Assembly: GCF_011397635.1 (NCBI RefSeq)
Contig: NC_064767.1
Span: 15,849,537 to 15,913,536, forward strand
DNA from: Epinephelus fuscoguttatus
Taxonomy: Eukaryota > Chordata > Actinopteri > Perciformes > Serranidae
Direction of reading: 5' to 3'
Length of the DNA stretch: 64,000 nt
Shown piece by piece: positions 50,189 through 63,300 of this stretch. Under the pieces are notes generated by a model that was not told the origin of the DNA, made no database searches, and saw only the letters and a list, made by a program, of their open reading frames with translations. How positions within the stretch are numbered: the first letter of the stretch is position 1; the number at the start of each line of letters is the position of its first letter. The position numbers and the translations under genes are program-made.

Positions 50189-52004
50189 TGTGTGCTTACC
50201 AATAAAGAGACTCCAGATTTGGAGACAGCCTTGACTCCTGCTGTTTGCTTTGTTCATTAAGAGGAGATGAGCAGATGGTTTGCTGGTCTGTTGTGCAGTA
50301 CACACACACGGGCACCACACACACACACGCACATGCAAATGCACATACACACGTGCATGCTCAGTCCTGTCACCTTAGCTTTATCCTCCATTTATCTTTT
50401 CCATTACACATCTCTCGGCAGGACAATGCGACTCGGTGAATTGTGAGGGATGTGTGCGTGTGTGCGTCTGTGTGTGTGAGAGATACAAGGGAGCGTGAAA
50501 GAGTAGAGCGGTGCTGAATGAAGTCACAAACCTTTTTAGTCAAGACAGCCTCTGAGGTGGTCATCTGAAAAGCTGATGACTCATTCACACATTCATTTAT
50601 GTGACTCATTGCTATTCACTTGTCAGCCACTCTGTATTCAGGAAGAATTGCTTGTAACAGAGGTATTGTTTTAGTCCTGCATCACAGCTTATCTGCCTGT
50701 GTCCAGGAAATGGCACACTGCACATTTACACAAGGTTGCATGAGCAAAATCTGGCCTACTTCAAGGATTTTTTTGGGCACAACAAATGGGTTCAGAACAA
50801 TGTGGGATGTTATTACTTTGGGAAACTTACTATCACTTGCCAATTAGGATCCCGAGCATCTATGAGGAGGAAATTATCTGCTTCAAATATTTCTAAACAA
50901 TCAGAGTTCAACAGCATTTGTGATCCTCGACCCCTTGCATAATTTATTACATATTAATTCATTTGCCCTCTGCTTCAGTCGAGGAACACTTGGTGTAGTT
51001 TGCACATCTCTAGCCACACACTTTTTGCTTTCACTGCCATAAAACGCTTCTGATTTCAGATGATGATGCTTTCACATTTGCAGAAATACTTACTGAAAAT
51101 TACAAGTTGAGCTACAATTGATTTATATTACCAGACATATTCAGGGTTGCAATCCAAAACGAGTCTGAAAATATTATTCATTAGTTTAATTAGATATAGT
51201 TCCATCTTCTGCAGTGCTAATATTTGGCCGGCGAAGACTATAAAAAAAAAAGCACAGCAAAAATGTCTGTTCTTTATTAACATAATTCTTTTTCCTGTGA
51301 TATTGAAGATGAAGTTTTTGCTTTACAGTCCTGTCTACAAAGACATAAAGTAACATATCATTCATTTACGTGGATTTTTTTTGGCTGGATGACTCAAAAA
51401 AACCTGAGCTGTGTGTCAGGAATTGAACCTTCTCCGTAGCAGATTTTATCAGGAGAAAAGGCAAAATATATTTGTTTCAGACCAAGCTGTAAAATGACCC
51501 GTAATTTTGTAATTAAATGAAATGTTTGACCATTGCAGCTGTACTTTTAATGTCTTGCAAACTCATGAGGGGTGGGCACTTCCTGTGCATGACACAGAAA
51601 TAAATAAAAAAAGGAAATCAATTAATCAAAATTATCTTCCTACACATTTACTAAATTGCTCTCGACCCACGTTTAGCCTTTAAAGTCTCTCACCCTCCTC
51701 TTCATACTGAGACAGAAACGTGATGAAAAAAAGAGTGCAGCCACAGAGAGTGCATCGTCATCATGTTTCACTAAAGGACAGCTTACATGTGACCCTGCTC
51801 ACCACCTTCCTGTCGTTCTGTCAATACTTACGTGTATGTTTTTTGGAGATGGTGCAAGAATCAATGTCACATCACTCCCCACTCCCTTGCATGTGTAAAG
51901 ACATGCAAGCAGAGGGACCCTCCCTTCCTCCACACACACAGAGCAAGTCTAAAGAGTTTCCTGTACCATTAGACTATAACAGAAATCCACATTTCAGATA
52001 GGTG

Positions 52005-52006
<2 letters not shown>

Positions 52007-52054
<48 letters not shown>
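52007..52054. repeat. (AT)n microsatellite
   Basis: Twenty-four AT units without interruption. If the dach 3' UTR extends past here, it lies within the transcript. Confidence 0.98.
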
Positions 52055-52059
<5 letters not shown>

Positions 52060-52638
52060 CTTTTCACATAGAAAGGTGTACATTTAAAATAAAGGACGAA
52101 GCACTGACACCATTTAATAAAAAGGATTTGTATTGTTTGTATTGTCAAACTGCACTACTGCATAACATACACAATACAGGTCATGTACTGACTGTACAAC
52201 ATGCCATTATGTTTTTGTGATAATAATTATAACAAAAAAATGATGACTATATATATGTACACAACTCTGTTACAAGTTATATTCATCACTTGTGTCCAGA
52301 TAAACAGCACTGACAAAAAAACAACTATGGTCATCTTCATCTAGGATCTAAAAAACCTTGATTGAAAGAAACACAGTCAAACACATCATCGGAATAAAGT
52401 ACTGTTCCCACTACGGCCGAGATTCTGTGATAAATGCAATAAATTAAACGAGAGAGCGATGGGAAAGTTCAAATGTCACCCTTGAGGTGGAGGGGGAGTC
52501 CTCTCGAGGAGGCGGAGATGTGTATCTCAGATGCAACCGCGCGACCGAGCATGCCTGTCGATTGTATCTCTCATAAATGAGGAATCGTCGTCACTCTGTT
52601 CTTCCATTCGTCCGTCCATTCATCCTTCCGTCTGGTCT

Positions 52639-52676
52639 TCAGTACATCCCAGTGGTCTGCAGGAACACTCGGCCCT
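52639..52676 (-). CDS. dach1: dach terminal coding exon
   Basis: Completes Glu276 and encodes GRVFLQTTGMY then TGA (52641-52639). The acceptor is GTTTCAG. It matches the short conserved DACH1 C-terminus. Only 38 coding bases, so it would be missed by length-based gene finding. Confidence 0.9.
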
Positions 52677-55600
52677 CTGAAACACAGAGAGAAATCCAGT
52701 CTAATGAAACACAACCATAATTTATAAGTTGTAATGAATTTAGATCCTTTAGGTAACAGTAGGAGGACAAATGCTGCGCGTTATAAATTCATTCATATAA
52801 ATATTGAACAAGGTCCCATAAAACCCTGACCAAAGACCATTAATAAAAGATCATTATTAAGTAAGGCTCAGTTGAAAGTGTTTCTCGGCCCCTGATCCCT
52901 GTTTTTGGCGATAAAACTTCCTGGCACAAAGGAACCACATCCTGCCCTGCTGCCTGACAGACAATTCCCCTTTAAATGATTTATTACTGGGTGTTAATTA
53001 TGCAAATGATGTCCAAACAAACTCGTCACGAGGACAATTAAGACAGCCGTTAATTAGTGGCCAGTTCTCTTCTTGCTTCACTGACATTCAATTAAAAATT
53101 GGCTTTGAACAAGCACGCTGTCTGGTACGGCGGTCCTGGCACGGCGCGGAGCAGAGGTGGGCTGGAACCATGCACTCTTTTGATGAGGCCGGGCTAGAGA
53201 TCACGGCCATTTCTTTTTCTGTCTATTTAAGACGTTACATGTGGGATTTTCTCATTAATCTATCCCTGTGAAGACAATAATGTTGGCAAAATAAATATAT
53301 TAAACGCCCATCTCCATTAAAATGGTAGCCCCAGTGAACTGCCTCATGCTTCATTTAATTTTGTTCAACTTCTCAGGAGCAGTCTCGCTGTGAAATCTTT
53401 GAAAACCCTTCCAGTCGACCGGTCAGTTAAGCATCAAAAGCAGTGAGTGATAATGAAATCTGTTGTCCCTGCTCAGTTGATAGGAGCTAAATAAATCCCC
53501 AGCAGCAGGTATATCACTGTTTATTCCACAGCTCTTACACTAAAATGGCGTTTTGTAGTCAGTCGATTTACCACTGTTAATAAGTAAATGATTCCCACAC
53601 ACTTGGTGCAGCATCCTTACAAATGTTGTCACACGAATCTTTGCTTTTTTAAAAAACTATACTCACATTTAAAAGATCATGCAGCTCCTTTCATAGAGAA
53701 AGGAATAAAAATATAATTTGAAATTGTTGTTTGTCTTCATTTCCTTTCATGACTTCACTCTGCTTCATTCTTTTCTGTCTAATAATTGCACAACTACACC
53801 CTTTTTTTTTACTCGTCCGAATATGAAGCTTGTTTTTGCTCCACACCAAAGAAACAGTGTTTGTTAACCGGACACCTGTACCTTGTACTGTCGCCTTGGT
53901 GTCCAGCCTGTTGTCATCGTGACTGCTCCCATCCACGTCCTGGGTCACGGATTCTGTGTGAGGAGGGGCCGCCGATGATTGATGGCCTGTAGTTTTGGTC
54001 ATTAATTAATAAAGACACTTAATTAGAGGCAAATGAACAGTCGGGGCCGTGTTGCACCGAAGGCTTGGTGACATTTAATATGAAAATTACAAAACTTAGA
54101 GCTCACACAAAAAAAACATGACAAATTTATGAGAGTGTCAGAAGAGTTGCTGTGCCTGTACCTGTGTGTGTGTTGGCGGTGTGCAGCAGGGTGTGCTCGG
54201 CCTGATCGCGCAGTTTGACCTCCTCCTCCAAGGCCTCCTGTAGTCTCCTCTTACTCCTCTTTTCCTTCTTCAGGCGCTTCTGGATCAGAACTGGAGAGAG
54301 GAGAAGGACAAAAGATCACAAAGTAAGTTCCGATACCATTCCTCCTTTCCCGATACCGATTCCAATACGTAAACTTGTGTATCATCTGATACAAAGTTCC
54401 AATCTGGTACCATTGTTGTAAAAAAAAAAAAAAAATAGGGCTGTCAAAAATAAAGCGTTAATTTCGATTAATTAATCACAGAAAAAAAAACATGTTAAGA
54501 AAATTAAAGGTGATTAATCGCCTTCTGTGGTGACCTTTGACCCGGTGAGTCTTTGAAGGCCACCGTGGCTTTGTCACATGTTGGAGGCAGACGACATGAT
54601 GCTGCTTGGCCCCATGAATGGAACATTTAAATTTGAAAAATGCTCAGATGGAACTGTTGATAGGAGCACCAACCTGTGCAGTTTCTGCAGTAAGGAATTT
54701 TCACACCATCAGAGTACTGAAAGCCTGAATTATCACCTCAACTCAAAGCATTTAGCAGCAAACCCGGAGGTCAGAGCTAGCAGAGCCTCTGATGTTAGCA
54801 CTAGCAGCGAGCCTCATCAACTGAGTAAGTCTACCTGTGACCAACTGACTAACTCCCTCACAAAATGGATTGCAATGGACTGCAGACCAGTTTCAGTGGT
54901 CGAAGACAGGGGGACTATTGTGTCCAAAACCCAGCAGCTTTACTACGACACATCTGTCAAAATTCATTTGAATTTACAATTTTATTTTATTTTTTTTAGA
55001 TTATTATTTGGGCATTTTTTTGCCTTTAATGGATAGGACAGTTTAGCGAAAGGAGTAGAGAGAGAGGGAACGGCATGCAGCAAAGGACGGCAAGCTGGAA
55101 TCGAACCTGGGCCACTGCAGCAAGGATGGAGTCTTTGCACATGGGGTGCCGGCTCTATCCACTAAGCAACCGATGCCCTGAAACAACATTTTTTTAAAAT
55201 ACTTTTACAGCAAAAGTTGATGCATGTGATTAATTTAGATGAATTAATCACAAAGCATTTAATTAATTAGATTATTTTTTTAATTGCTTGACAGCCCTAA
55301 AAGAAATTAAGAAAATTAACATCTGTGTACAACTAACTCTGTATGGATGTGAAATAATTGCTTTTAATGTTGTATAGCATGGCTCAGGTACCCTGTGTAG
55401 GACATGAAGAAGATCATACAGAGAATGAATCCCATACAATTGTCTTTTATTATTTAATTTGTCATTATGCTAACGGCTAATGTTACACTATCTTTTTCGC
55501 TATTCTAAAACATGAGTTGCCAGTGGCTGCACAGCACAACTTCCTGTGTAGGCTTCTGTATTAGAGCGAAGACGAATTGATTTCCAGGAATACTGCCATT

Positions 55601-58600
55601 TTATCTGCGTGTGAAACTTCTTTAAAGTTTATTTATAGATTTTGTGGTACCATAAACAGTGCGTAGACTTGCTTACTTGCCGATACCCGAGCCAGCATTT
55701 TAGGCAGTACCGAGGCACTTCCAATACTGGTATGGGTATTGGAACAACTCTAGTGAATCATATTATTCATACGCTTCTATTATTTTTATAGTTGTCGCAG
55801 TTTGTATCTATTGATGTAGGAATTTGTTTCTGCTCCCTGATCTTCTCAGATCTTTACATCAAGAGATTTGAGGGGCTTTGAAGGTATTGTGAGCTTGTTG
55901 TGGTTTCAGTGAGATTTTAGTTGCTAAATAAGGCCGATATGCTCCTTGCTCACAGTTTAACAGTACTGTGCATGATCTTAAATTGGCTGCATTCACAGAG
56001 GAGGTTTGACGGGTTTGTCACAGGAGAGTTGTCGGTGTTTAGATGTAAGAATTAACACCATGCCAGTGTACAGAGACTCACCAGGGAAAATGTAACACAG
56101 ATGTATAGTAGCTCTGGATGAGGGTAAAACAATCAACACTTGCCAACTAGAATAACTTCCAGGTAAGGATCTTAAATTAACACCGACAGTTGGTTCTGAT
56201 GTTTCTGTAAAGTTTACTTGAGCACATCCTCCCTACAATAGTGTTCGTGATGTTTGATGTGATGCGGTCTACCTCTGTTTTTCTGCTCCATGCTGAGCTG
56301 TCTCTCCAAGGTCTCTCTGAGCTCCCTCTCTCGGACCAGCTCCATCTTCAGCTCCGTCCTCTCCATCTGGTCCTGCTTCTCCTGCGCCCGGGCGTTCTCT
56401 ATGGCGACCCTCAGCAGACCCTGCTTGGAGACACACAGGCACACATCAACAGGTTACACGCTGATCAGAAACCCAAGAGAGAGGAGCCTTACTTCAGCTA
56501 ATCCTGAGAAAATATATCTGTTTTCATATCACTTTAACAAAGGAGGTTTGCTTTTAAACTTTCCAGATTAAGATCATTTAAAATGAGTTAGTATAAAAAA
56601 AGAGCACAGAAAGATCACAAAGAATGCGGCTCCTCCTCAGGCAATGTTTTGGTCTAATGTTTTACTCAGGTGTATAATTCCTGGATTTACTCAGGCAGGA
56701 AAAGAAAAAAAAATAATTAAATCTCATTTTAACCTCATGAAAGTCAACGCTGATCTTTTAACTACATGCTAAGTGCCGTCACATCAGGGTCAGATGAGGT
56801 TAAAAACATGCCTTTTTTTTCCCTCTCTGAGAAACCCCAGCCTGTGAGTGCTTTCATTGTGACTCTGCTGTAACAAAGACATGTAAAATCTGAGAAGCAG
56901 GTCAGCACACGCCCATCCCAATTACCGCACATCCTAAATGTCTGCCTCGTCTGCTATTTACCATTTCAGGAAATCCCAAAGAGTGGCTCATCTCCCTTCC
57001 TATTCATCTCAGAGTATAATAATAATAAAGCCCCAGCAGAGCCTCACCTGGATGTTCGTGAGCAGGGTCTCTATGGAGGACAAGCCTTCCGGGAAGATGA
57101 AGGGAGTGTGGTGGAGACCTGCTGGGAGCTTCTGTCCCGCGGGGTAAGATACCCTCTCGCAGCCTGACGGGGGTTTGTGGTAGACTTGTCTATCACAGCT
57201 CTCCCTGGTTGTCTGAGTGGCCATGGAGCTGCTATCTGGAGGGGCAGAGAGACATTTTCATGTTTCCTCAGCTGAATCAGATTAACACAAAGGGTTTACA
57301 GTTAATATTTGCAGACTTATTCTATATTTTTCTTCCCATGAAGAGACCAAAACCAACAACTGCTGATTCTATAGCTGACTCCACACTGTTGCACTGGGTG
57401 ACATATTCCTTCATTACCCTTAATATGAGCACTGTTATTTAGGAGTCGTTCTCACATACACCATTCTGCTGCAACTAACTACTATTTTCATTTGAGTCAT
57501 TGTTTGCTCTATATAATGATGAGAAAATGGTTAAAAAATGTCGATCAGTGTTTTCAAGACCCAAGAAAACGTCCTCAAATGTCTTGTTGTGTCCACAAAC
57601 CAAAGATATTCAGTTTAATGTCACAGAGGAGTAAAGAAAACGGGAAATATTCACGGGTAAGAAGCTGGAATCAGAGTATTCTGACTTTTTTTCCTTGATA
57701 AATTACTCAAACCGATTAATCCATTATCACATTAACTGCCGATTAATTTAACAGTTGACAACTAATTGATTAATCACTGCAGCTCTGGTTGTAATTATTC
57801 TGTAGTGCACCAAATCTGAAAATACTCCCCATAAAATGCACTGTTTATGTGTGCGGAACAATACAGTGCCCAGCTGTTTTAGGAAAAACTTGGCCTTAAA
57901 AAAAGAAAAGACAAAAAAACCCCAAAAGAAAGTACATATTTGTGACCTGTTTTAACTATTCAGGTAATTCAGGACCAATATATTCAGTAGAAACAGATGG
58001 GCTTGGGATGAGAGCCACATACATAGGGCAGCGTAGGGAAGTCAGATGGACCAAACATTACTGCTTTGGTCTTTTTTGGGGTTTAATTTTAAATGTACAG
58101 TGAATCTATAGTGATTATAGCTGCAAAGAAGTGATGCTTTGTTTGTTTTGTGGTATGTACTAAGTGCGTTCACACTGAGAAGTATGGAAAAATGCAGTGC
58201 ACTATGAGTACCCGGATGGTGCACTCAAAACAGTGCGGAACTATGGACACTTCTTGCCCTCAATGGTCACCATCTTGGCTATGTAGTGGAGGGACCACTT
58301 TTCAAACTGGAAATGGCGGCTGAGGACTGTGTGACCGTGAACGTCACTGCATTGTACAAATACATGTGTTTTTTTTTTGCACTAAGCACCACTATACTGT
58401 AGCCAGCAGTATGTTTATTGGGTTAATTTAGCAGTCTGTAATGATTTGGTACAGCGAACGATAATGCAAATGCTAATGCTAGTTTTCTAACTAGCTAGCT
58501 CTGCGGTTGTCATTTCCGGTGAGTGCACAACGGCCGTGTTTGGTTTGAGACACTACCCTGTCGGAATTTGCGCACTACGCCAATGAGTACATAGTGCACA

Positions 58601-59511
58601 TAGTATACTACATAGAAGTGTAATGGAAGTATGTGATTTGAGGCACAGCAATGGCCTATAAAGTAAATGTTCGGTTGATGGTTAGAAAGATGTGATTTGT
58701 AACATGGTGTTAGGTTGTAACTAGAGTCCACGTAGAATGACCTGGGTTAGTTAGCGAAGTTATCTATTAGCATTACTCAGGTAGGCTACAGCAATATTTT
58801 AGTAGTTTAGGGGACGTACTGGTGCACCAACAAGTCTGGGCCAAAATCACTCTGTAATATGAAGCTTAAACTGTTATCAGCATGTTGTTTTAAATCTCTT
58901 GAATCTGAGCAAGAAAATACAACACATCTTCTTTGTAGCTTCCATGTTGTTCCCACATTATAAAGCTCACAAACACACCAAAGTTGGAAGAACGACTTCC
59001 CAACATGGGAAATGGGACCATCGGAGAACACATGAATGCAGCATTTTCTTGCTCTTACAACTAAATATTTTGTGTTCCATTTTGAATTTTTGTTTTTATA
59101 CATTTTCGACTCTTTATATTACATTATAATAATCTGACAGATGCTGTTGTGCAAAACATCTTACAATAAGCACATTCAACATGCGCAGGAACAAGAGAGA
59201 TTTCTTTTTCTTTACTCCCTCCTGTCTTGAACAGTGTTGTGTAAATTAAGTTTACATACTGTCTTTCCCTGTGCCACTGACTAAGCAGTGAGCAGTTTCC
59301 ACCACCAACATACAAGTATTTCCTGTTTAATAGATTGCTTGAAGCATTCAGGTGCCATGTTTGTTTCAAACCTGCACACAGATCATCGTTCCAGCAACAT
59401 ATATAATCAAGGCCGAATGTAAATTTCTGTAATTCATAGCTTACTTATACATTTCCTTAATGTCTTGTAAACATATCAAGCCCAACAGCAAATAGGTGTT
59501 TAAACTAATTA

Positions 59512-59561
<50 letters not shown>

Positions 59562-60337
59562 ACATACACGAAAGTCCTGGTTTGGGGTTTTGAAAATGTG
59601 GTTACCCTTTATTAGATGGCACTCTGCCTATTGATAATGCATCACAGCTTGACATCTCCCATAAAAACAGCTAAGAAGCTGCATTATGGATGACCATCTG
59701 TTTGTAAACCTGAGAACTGCGTGTTCCCGATTCGTGACGGTAGGGGAGATGAAGATTAGCCATTTTCTGCATTTTTTTTCTTCCTCCCCACATCAGGCAG
59801 TTGCTCACTTTCCGCGTTTACTGTCATCCGAGCCACTGAGGACGAAGACGTCCTGGGAGTCCAGCGGTTACTGGAGCAGAGACGAGTGTGAACGTGCGAT
59901 GTGATATCTGGCACTTTTCTCTGTCTGTGACAAATGACAGTGTTTTCTCCACTTAGCTGACCACAGCATCTTCTGCTCCAAATCCACCCACCTCCCCTAC
60001 TCCGCCTCGGCCTCACGTCTTGGCAACTGTCACATTCAAGGTGTTTCACAGATGAGAAGCAATACTCCCCCCTCCTCCTCCTCTTTCTCCCTCTTTCTTG
60101 CTAAAAGCATTGCTCTGTAGAGAAAGGTAATTAGCAGGTGCTGGCGAGCTCAGCGGAGGGCATCCAACTACACTCCCGTGGCTCACATACAGACACACAC
60201 ACACACACATTCGTAGCCGCTGAAGTGCGCAGTCAGCAGCGTGGGCTCCCCAGGCTCCTTGGATGTGACTGATCCTTTATTGAGTTACTGTTTTACGCCT
60301 ACTTTACCTCACACTCACACACACACGTTTGGTATAA

Positions 60338-60386
<49 letters not shown>

Positions 60387-63300
60387 GCTGCCAGCTCATT
60401 TGATCATTTACCCATCTCCCTAACCAAGGTCACTGTCTGTTTTTCTCTTTTCTCCCAACTTCATCTCTCTTTTCCCCCCTCTCTTATTCCTCTCCCACCC
60501 GTCCCCAGGGCTAATGAACTTCACCACGTGAAGACTGCCAGTCAGCGGAAGAGAACAGGAGGGAGGGAGGGAGGAAGAGAAGGAGAGAGACAGACAGAGA
60601 ATAAAATTCTGCTGATGTTTGGTTAATGGGAGTGAGGTGTCAGGGATGGCCTCTGATCTTTGCTGCATGGATACGTTGTTCAAAGACCACTGAAACAGCA
60701 CACACAGCCAAAACTGACTCACACACACACACACACACACACTCTCAGAGATTATCATACAATGGATTGACAGAATGACAGCGCTGAAGTGCTCTTTGAA
60801 ACTCTGTTCAATCCACGATAAACCTATCTTGTGATGTTGTAGGTCGAAACACAAAAGCCTGCAATCCAGCAAATGTACATGTGTTTCATTTGCATGCAGC
60901 AAAATCAATTGGAAATCAATTGCATAAATGCGATGTGTGATGCATGGCATTCACGTTGTTGGTGCCATCACTGTTTTGTCAATATGTTCACAGATACCTG
61001 ACAGCGTCTGAAACCTTACCTGGGAGGCCTTTGTGATTTTTAGATTCGATTACTGAATAATGTGATTCAGTATTAGAATACATTTAAACAGGCGCGTGCA
61101 CACACATACAAACTCCCCGTTTCGCTCCCTCTCCCTCTCTCGCTGTAGATTTCTGCTGACTGTTTGTCCTTGAGCAGTCCTCATTAAGCTAATGCAAACC
61201 TCCCTGACAGAGAGAACCAAACAACTGACGTTGCAGCGCCGTGGCAACGCGGGCCCTAACGACAGGGAGGCGGTCGTTATGCAGATGAGGTCCAGCTGAG
61301 AGCGCGGGAGGCCGCCTGGCTCGTTAGGCCGCGGCCCGGCAAATGGCTCGCTAATGTAACACTGCTTCCTGGTCTAATGGAGCCCTGTTTTGCAGAATTA
61401 TTTGTCTTTGCTCTCCGCGGGAAGCTGAGGGGGGGCCACCGACAGCGAGGAGGAGAGAAGGAGGAGAGAAGACAGTGAATCCTTATCGACCTGTTACTGA
61501 GATATTTCTTTCTTGTCACACAGTCATAAAGCCTTTTAAAATAAATAGTGTTAAATAAACCATCACACACTTGCCACAAGTGTTTAAATCCACCGAGTGT
61601 AAATGATGACAGAGATGGATGGATTGGATGGAAACTGAGTGCTTGTTTTACTGTATTGACTAACTGTGTTTAAAGGCGATTGATCTGTCTGAGAAATAAT
61701 CATTACTCATTAATAATCATTAAATGATTGATGACTGGAACAAGACATTCTCAGAAACAGCAAGAACTTGACCTCTGAAGCGAAGCTGACATTGTCATCC
61801 AACACATTTGAGTAACGTCAGACAGTTTGTGCTACTTATAAAATGAGACTACAGACAACACAAGTTAAAAATTACATTTAAATGTGATGACTCTATATGA
61901 CCTATATAAGCAAACCAGAACATCAGCGAGAAAACTTGCCTACTTGTGTACAGTTACTCTTAATGTCTCTCCCTGGATCTGATTCCCTGCAAAATCAGAC
62001 TAAACGATTTACAGCACGAAGACCTAAAGAACCCATGTATAACTTTTCCCAGGCAAAGTTTGCAGTGAGTAGTACGGTCAGCCACTTAAAAGAAAGCAGG
62101 AGGACATTTTTCCTCAGAGAATTTGTTTTTTTAACATTATATTTTCTGGTTATGACTGATACTGGGGCAGGATCAGCAACAGATGGAGAGAACTGCAGGA
62201 TTTGAGAGGATTCAAAACCAATCCTTAACTGGCCCTCATCCCCCTTGATAGGTATGTAATATATTGCGAGACATTGTTTAACATCAATATATGAATTTAC
62301 ATTGGTAGCTCAAACAAAGTTTACTTTAACATATTCATAGATGTATAAAATAAAAGACACAGCTACTGTGACATCAACCATTGGTTTGTGGGCTCCCGTT
62401 TTGAACCCTCAAGTTTGGCATTTCTGCAGTCACCATCTTGTTTTTTTGGAGCCACAAGTGACCATATTTGGGCGAGAGGTGGATCTGACCAACTGTGGCC
62501 TGTCGACACTCAAAAAGCCCTATATATAATTATGTGTAACTTTAAGCTTTAAAAAAATGTAAATTCATCCCTGTACAGTTGTCATGAATGTAAACTAGCC
62601 ACAGAGACCAAACTTTTTTTTGTAGCAGGCTGCAAAGATGTTCATTTCTGCTGCAGTTGGGTGTTTAAACATTGGAGGTCTATGGGGATTAACTCACTTC
62701 TGGAGCCAGCCTCAAGTGGCCATTCAAGGAACTGCAGTTTCTGGCATTTCCATGTTGTCTTCATTATTCAGCCCAAGAGGCTGCCGCCTAGTCGTATTAC
62801 GGTTATTAATCTTACAAATAGATATAGTACGTCATTTATTCCTCTTGCAAACAGCTGTGTTTAAAAAAGAAAAATAGTATTAAAAATAAGTTCTTCACGT
62901 CTTCTTTCACTCGCCTCTGAAACAAATACACGCACTAACCAGATCATGATCCTTACCACATGAGTTGGTGGTGCACATGGAAATACTATGGCTATTGTCC
63001 ACAGGAGCCACCAAAATAAACACAAAATGAAAGTCTAATTTTGTTGCTTTAAAGATGAAAGTTCTGCTTGACCTGATCCAATGCCAACTCAAGCTGTATT
63101 AAAGTAACAGTGTGTCTTACCTCTGTCGCTGTGGCCCCTCTTGTTCTCCTTGCTGTAATCCACTGAGGTCACATCTGTCTCTCTGGCCCCGTGCACCACA
63201 CCAGGTGAGTGCCCCAGCACATTGTGACTTGATGACAGGCCGTCATCATGTGGGTCTGAAATGAAAATACAAAGAAAAGAGATTATAACTTTTTTTTCAC

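Larger units (their letters stand above)
48241..52638. other. dach-ubac2 intergenic region and dach 3' UTR
   Basis: No exons. Contains AT-rich simple sequence (48420-48800, including poly(A) at 48777-48797), TG repeats, an (AT)n tract and, at 49440-49810, a more complex block that may be regulatory. The right part should include the dach 3' UTR, running leftwards from 52638. Confidence 0.5.
54436..55299 (+). mobile_element. hAT-like element with BED zinc-finger ORF remnant
   Basis: Inverted ends TAGGGCTGTCAA (54436) and TTGACAGCCCTA (to 55299), with a subterminal TTAATTAATCAC / TTAATCACAAAG pair. The plus-strand frame 54578-55036 reads CSFCSKEFSHHQSTESLNYH plus LNSKHL (a C2-x-H BED-type finger) and then LTKWIAMDCRPVSVVEDRG, the conserved start of hAT transposases. 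The catalytic core is missing, so it is an internally deleted, non-autonomous copy. Confidence 0.8.
54325..55752. mobile_element. outer TIR element in dach intron, split by a hAT element
   Basis: The left piece begins AAGTTCCGATACCATTC with CCGATACCGATTCCAATAC. The right piece, read on the minus strand from 55752, has AGTTGTTCCAATACCCATAC and GGTATCGGCAAG. These inverted CCGATACC-type ends match a common fish MITE. It is interrupted at 54436-55299 by a hAT element. Confidence 0.5.
57236..63120 (-). other. dach1: large dach intron (5.9 kb)
   Basis: No further exon is needed, because the flanking exons join in phase. Contents: a possible repeat at 58150-58650, a dispersed repeat at 58905-59000, TG/CA microsatellites, and a GC-rich block at 61185-61460. 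Confidence 0.6.

Noticed and set aside
54578-55036. Domesticated ZBED-type gene
   Set aside because: The frame lies inside intact hAT ends and lacks the rest of the transposase; simplest reading is a deleted transposon.
60420-60950. 176-codon minus-strand frame in the dach intron
   Set aside because: Includes microsatellite and polypurine translation; flanking dach exons already join in phase without it.
57236-63120. Missing dach exon in the 5.9-kb intron
   Set aside because: The G|AT codon split joins perfectly between the flanking exons, and no conserved frame with matching phase was found; a cassette exon cannot be excluded.
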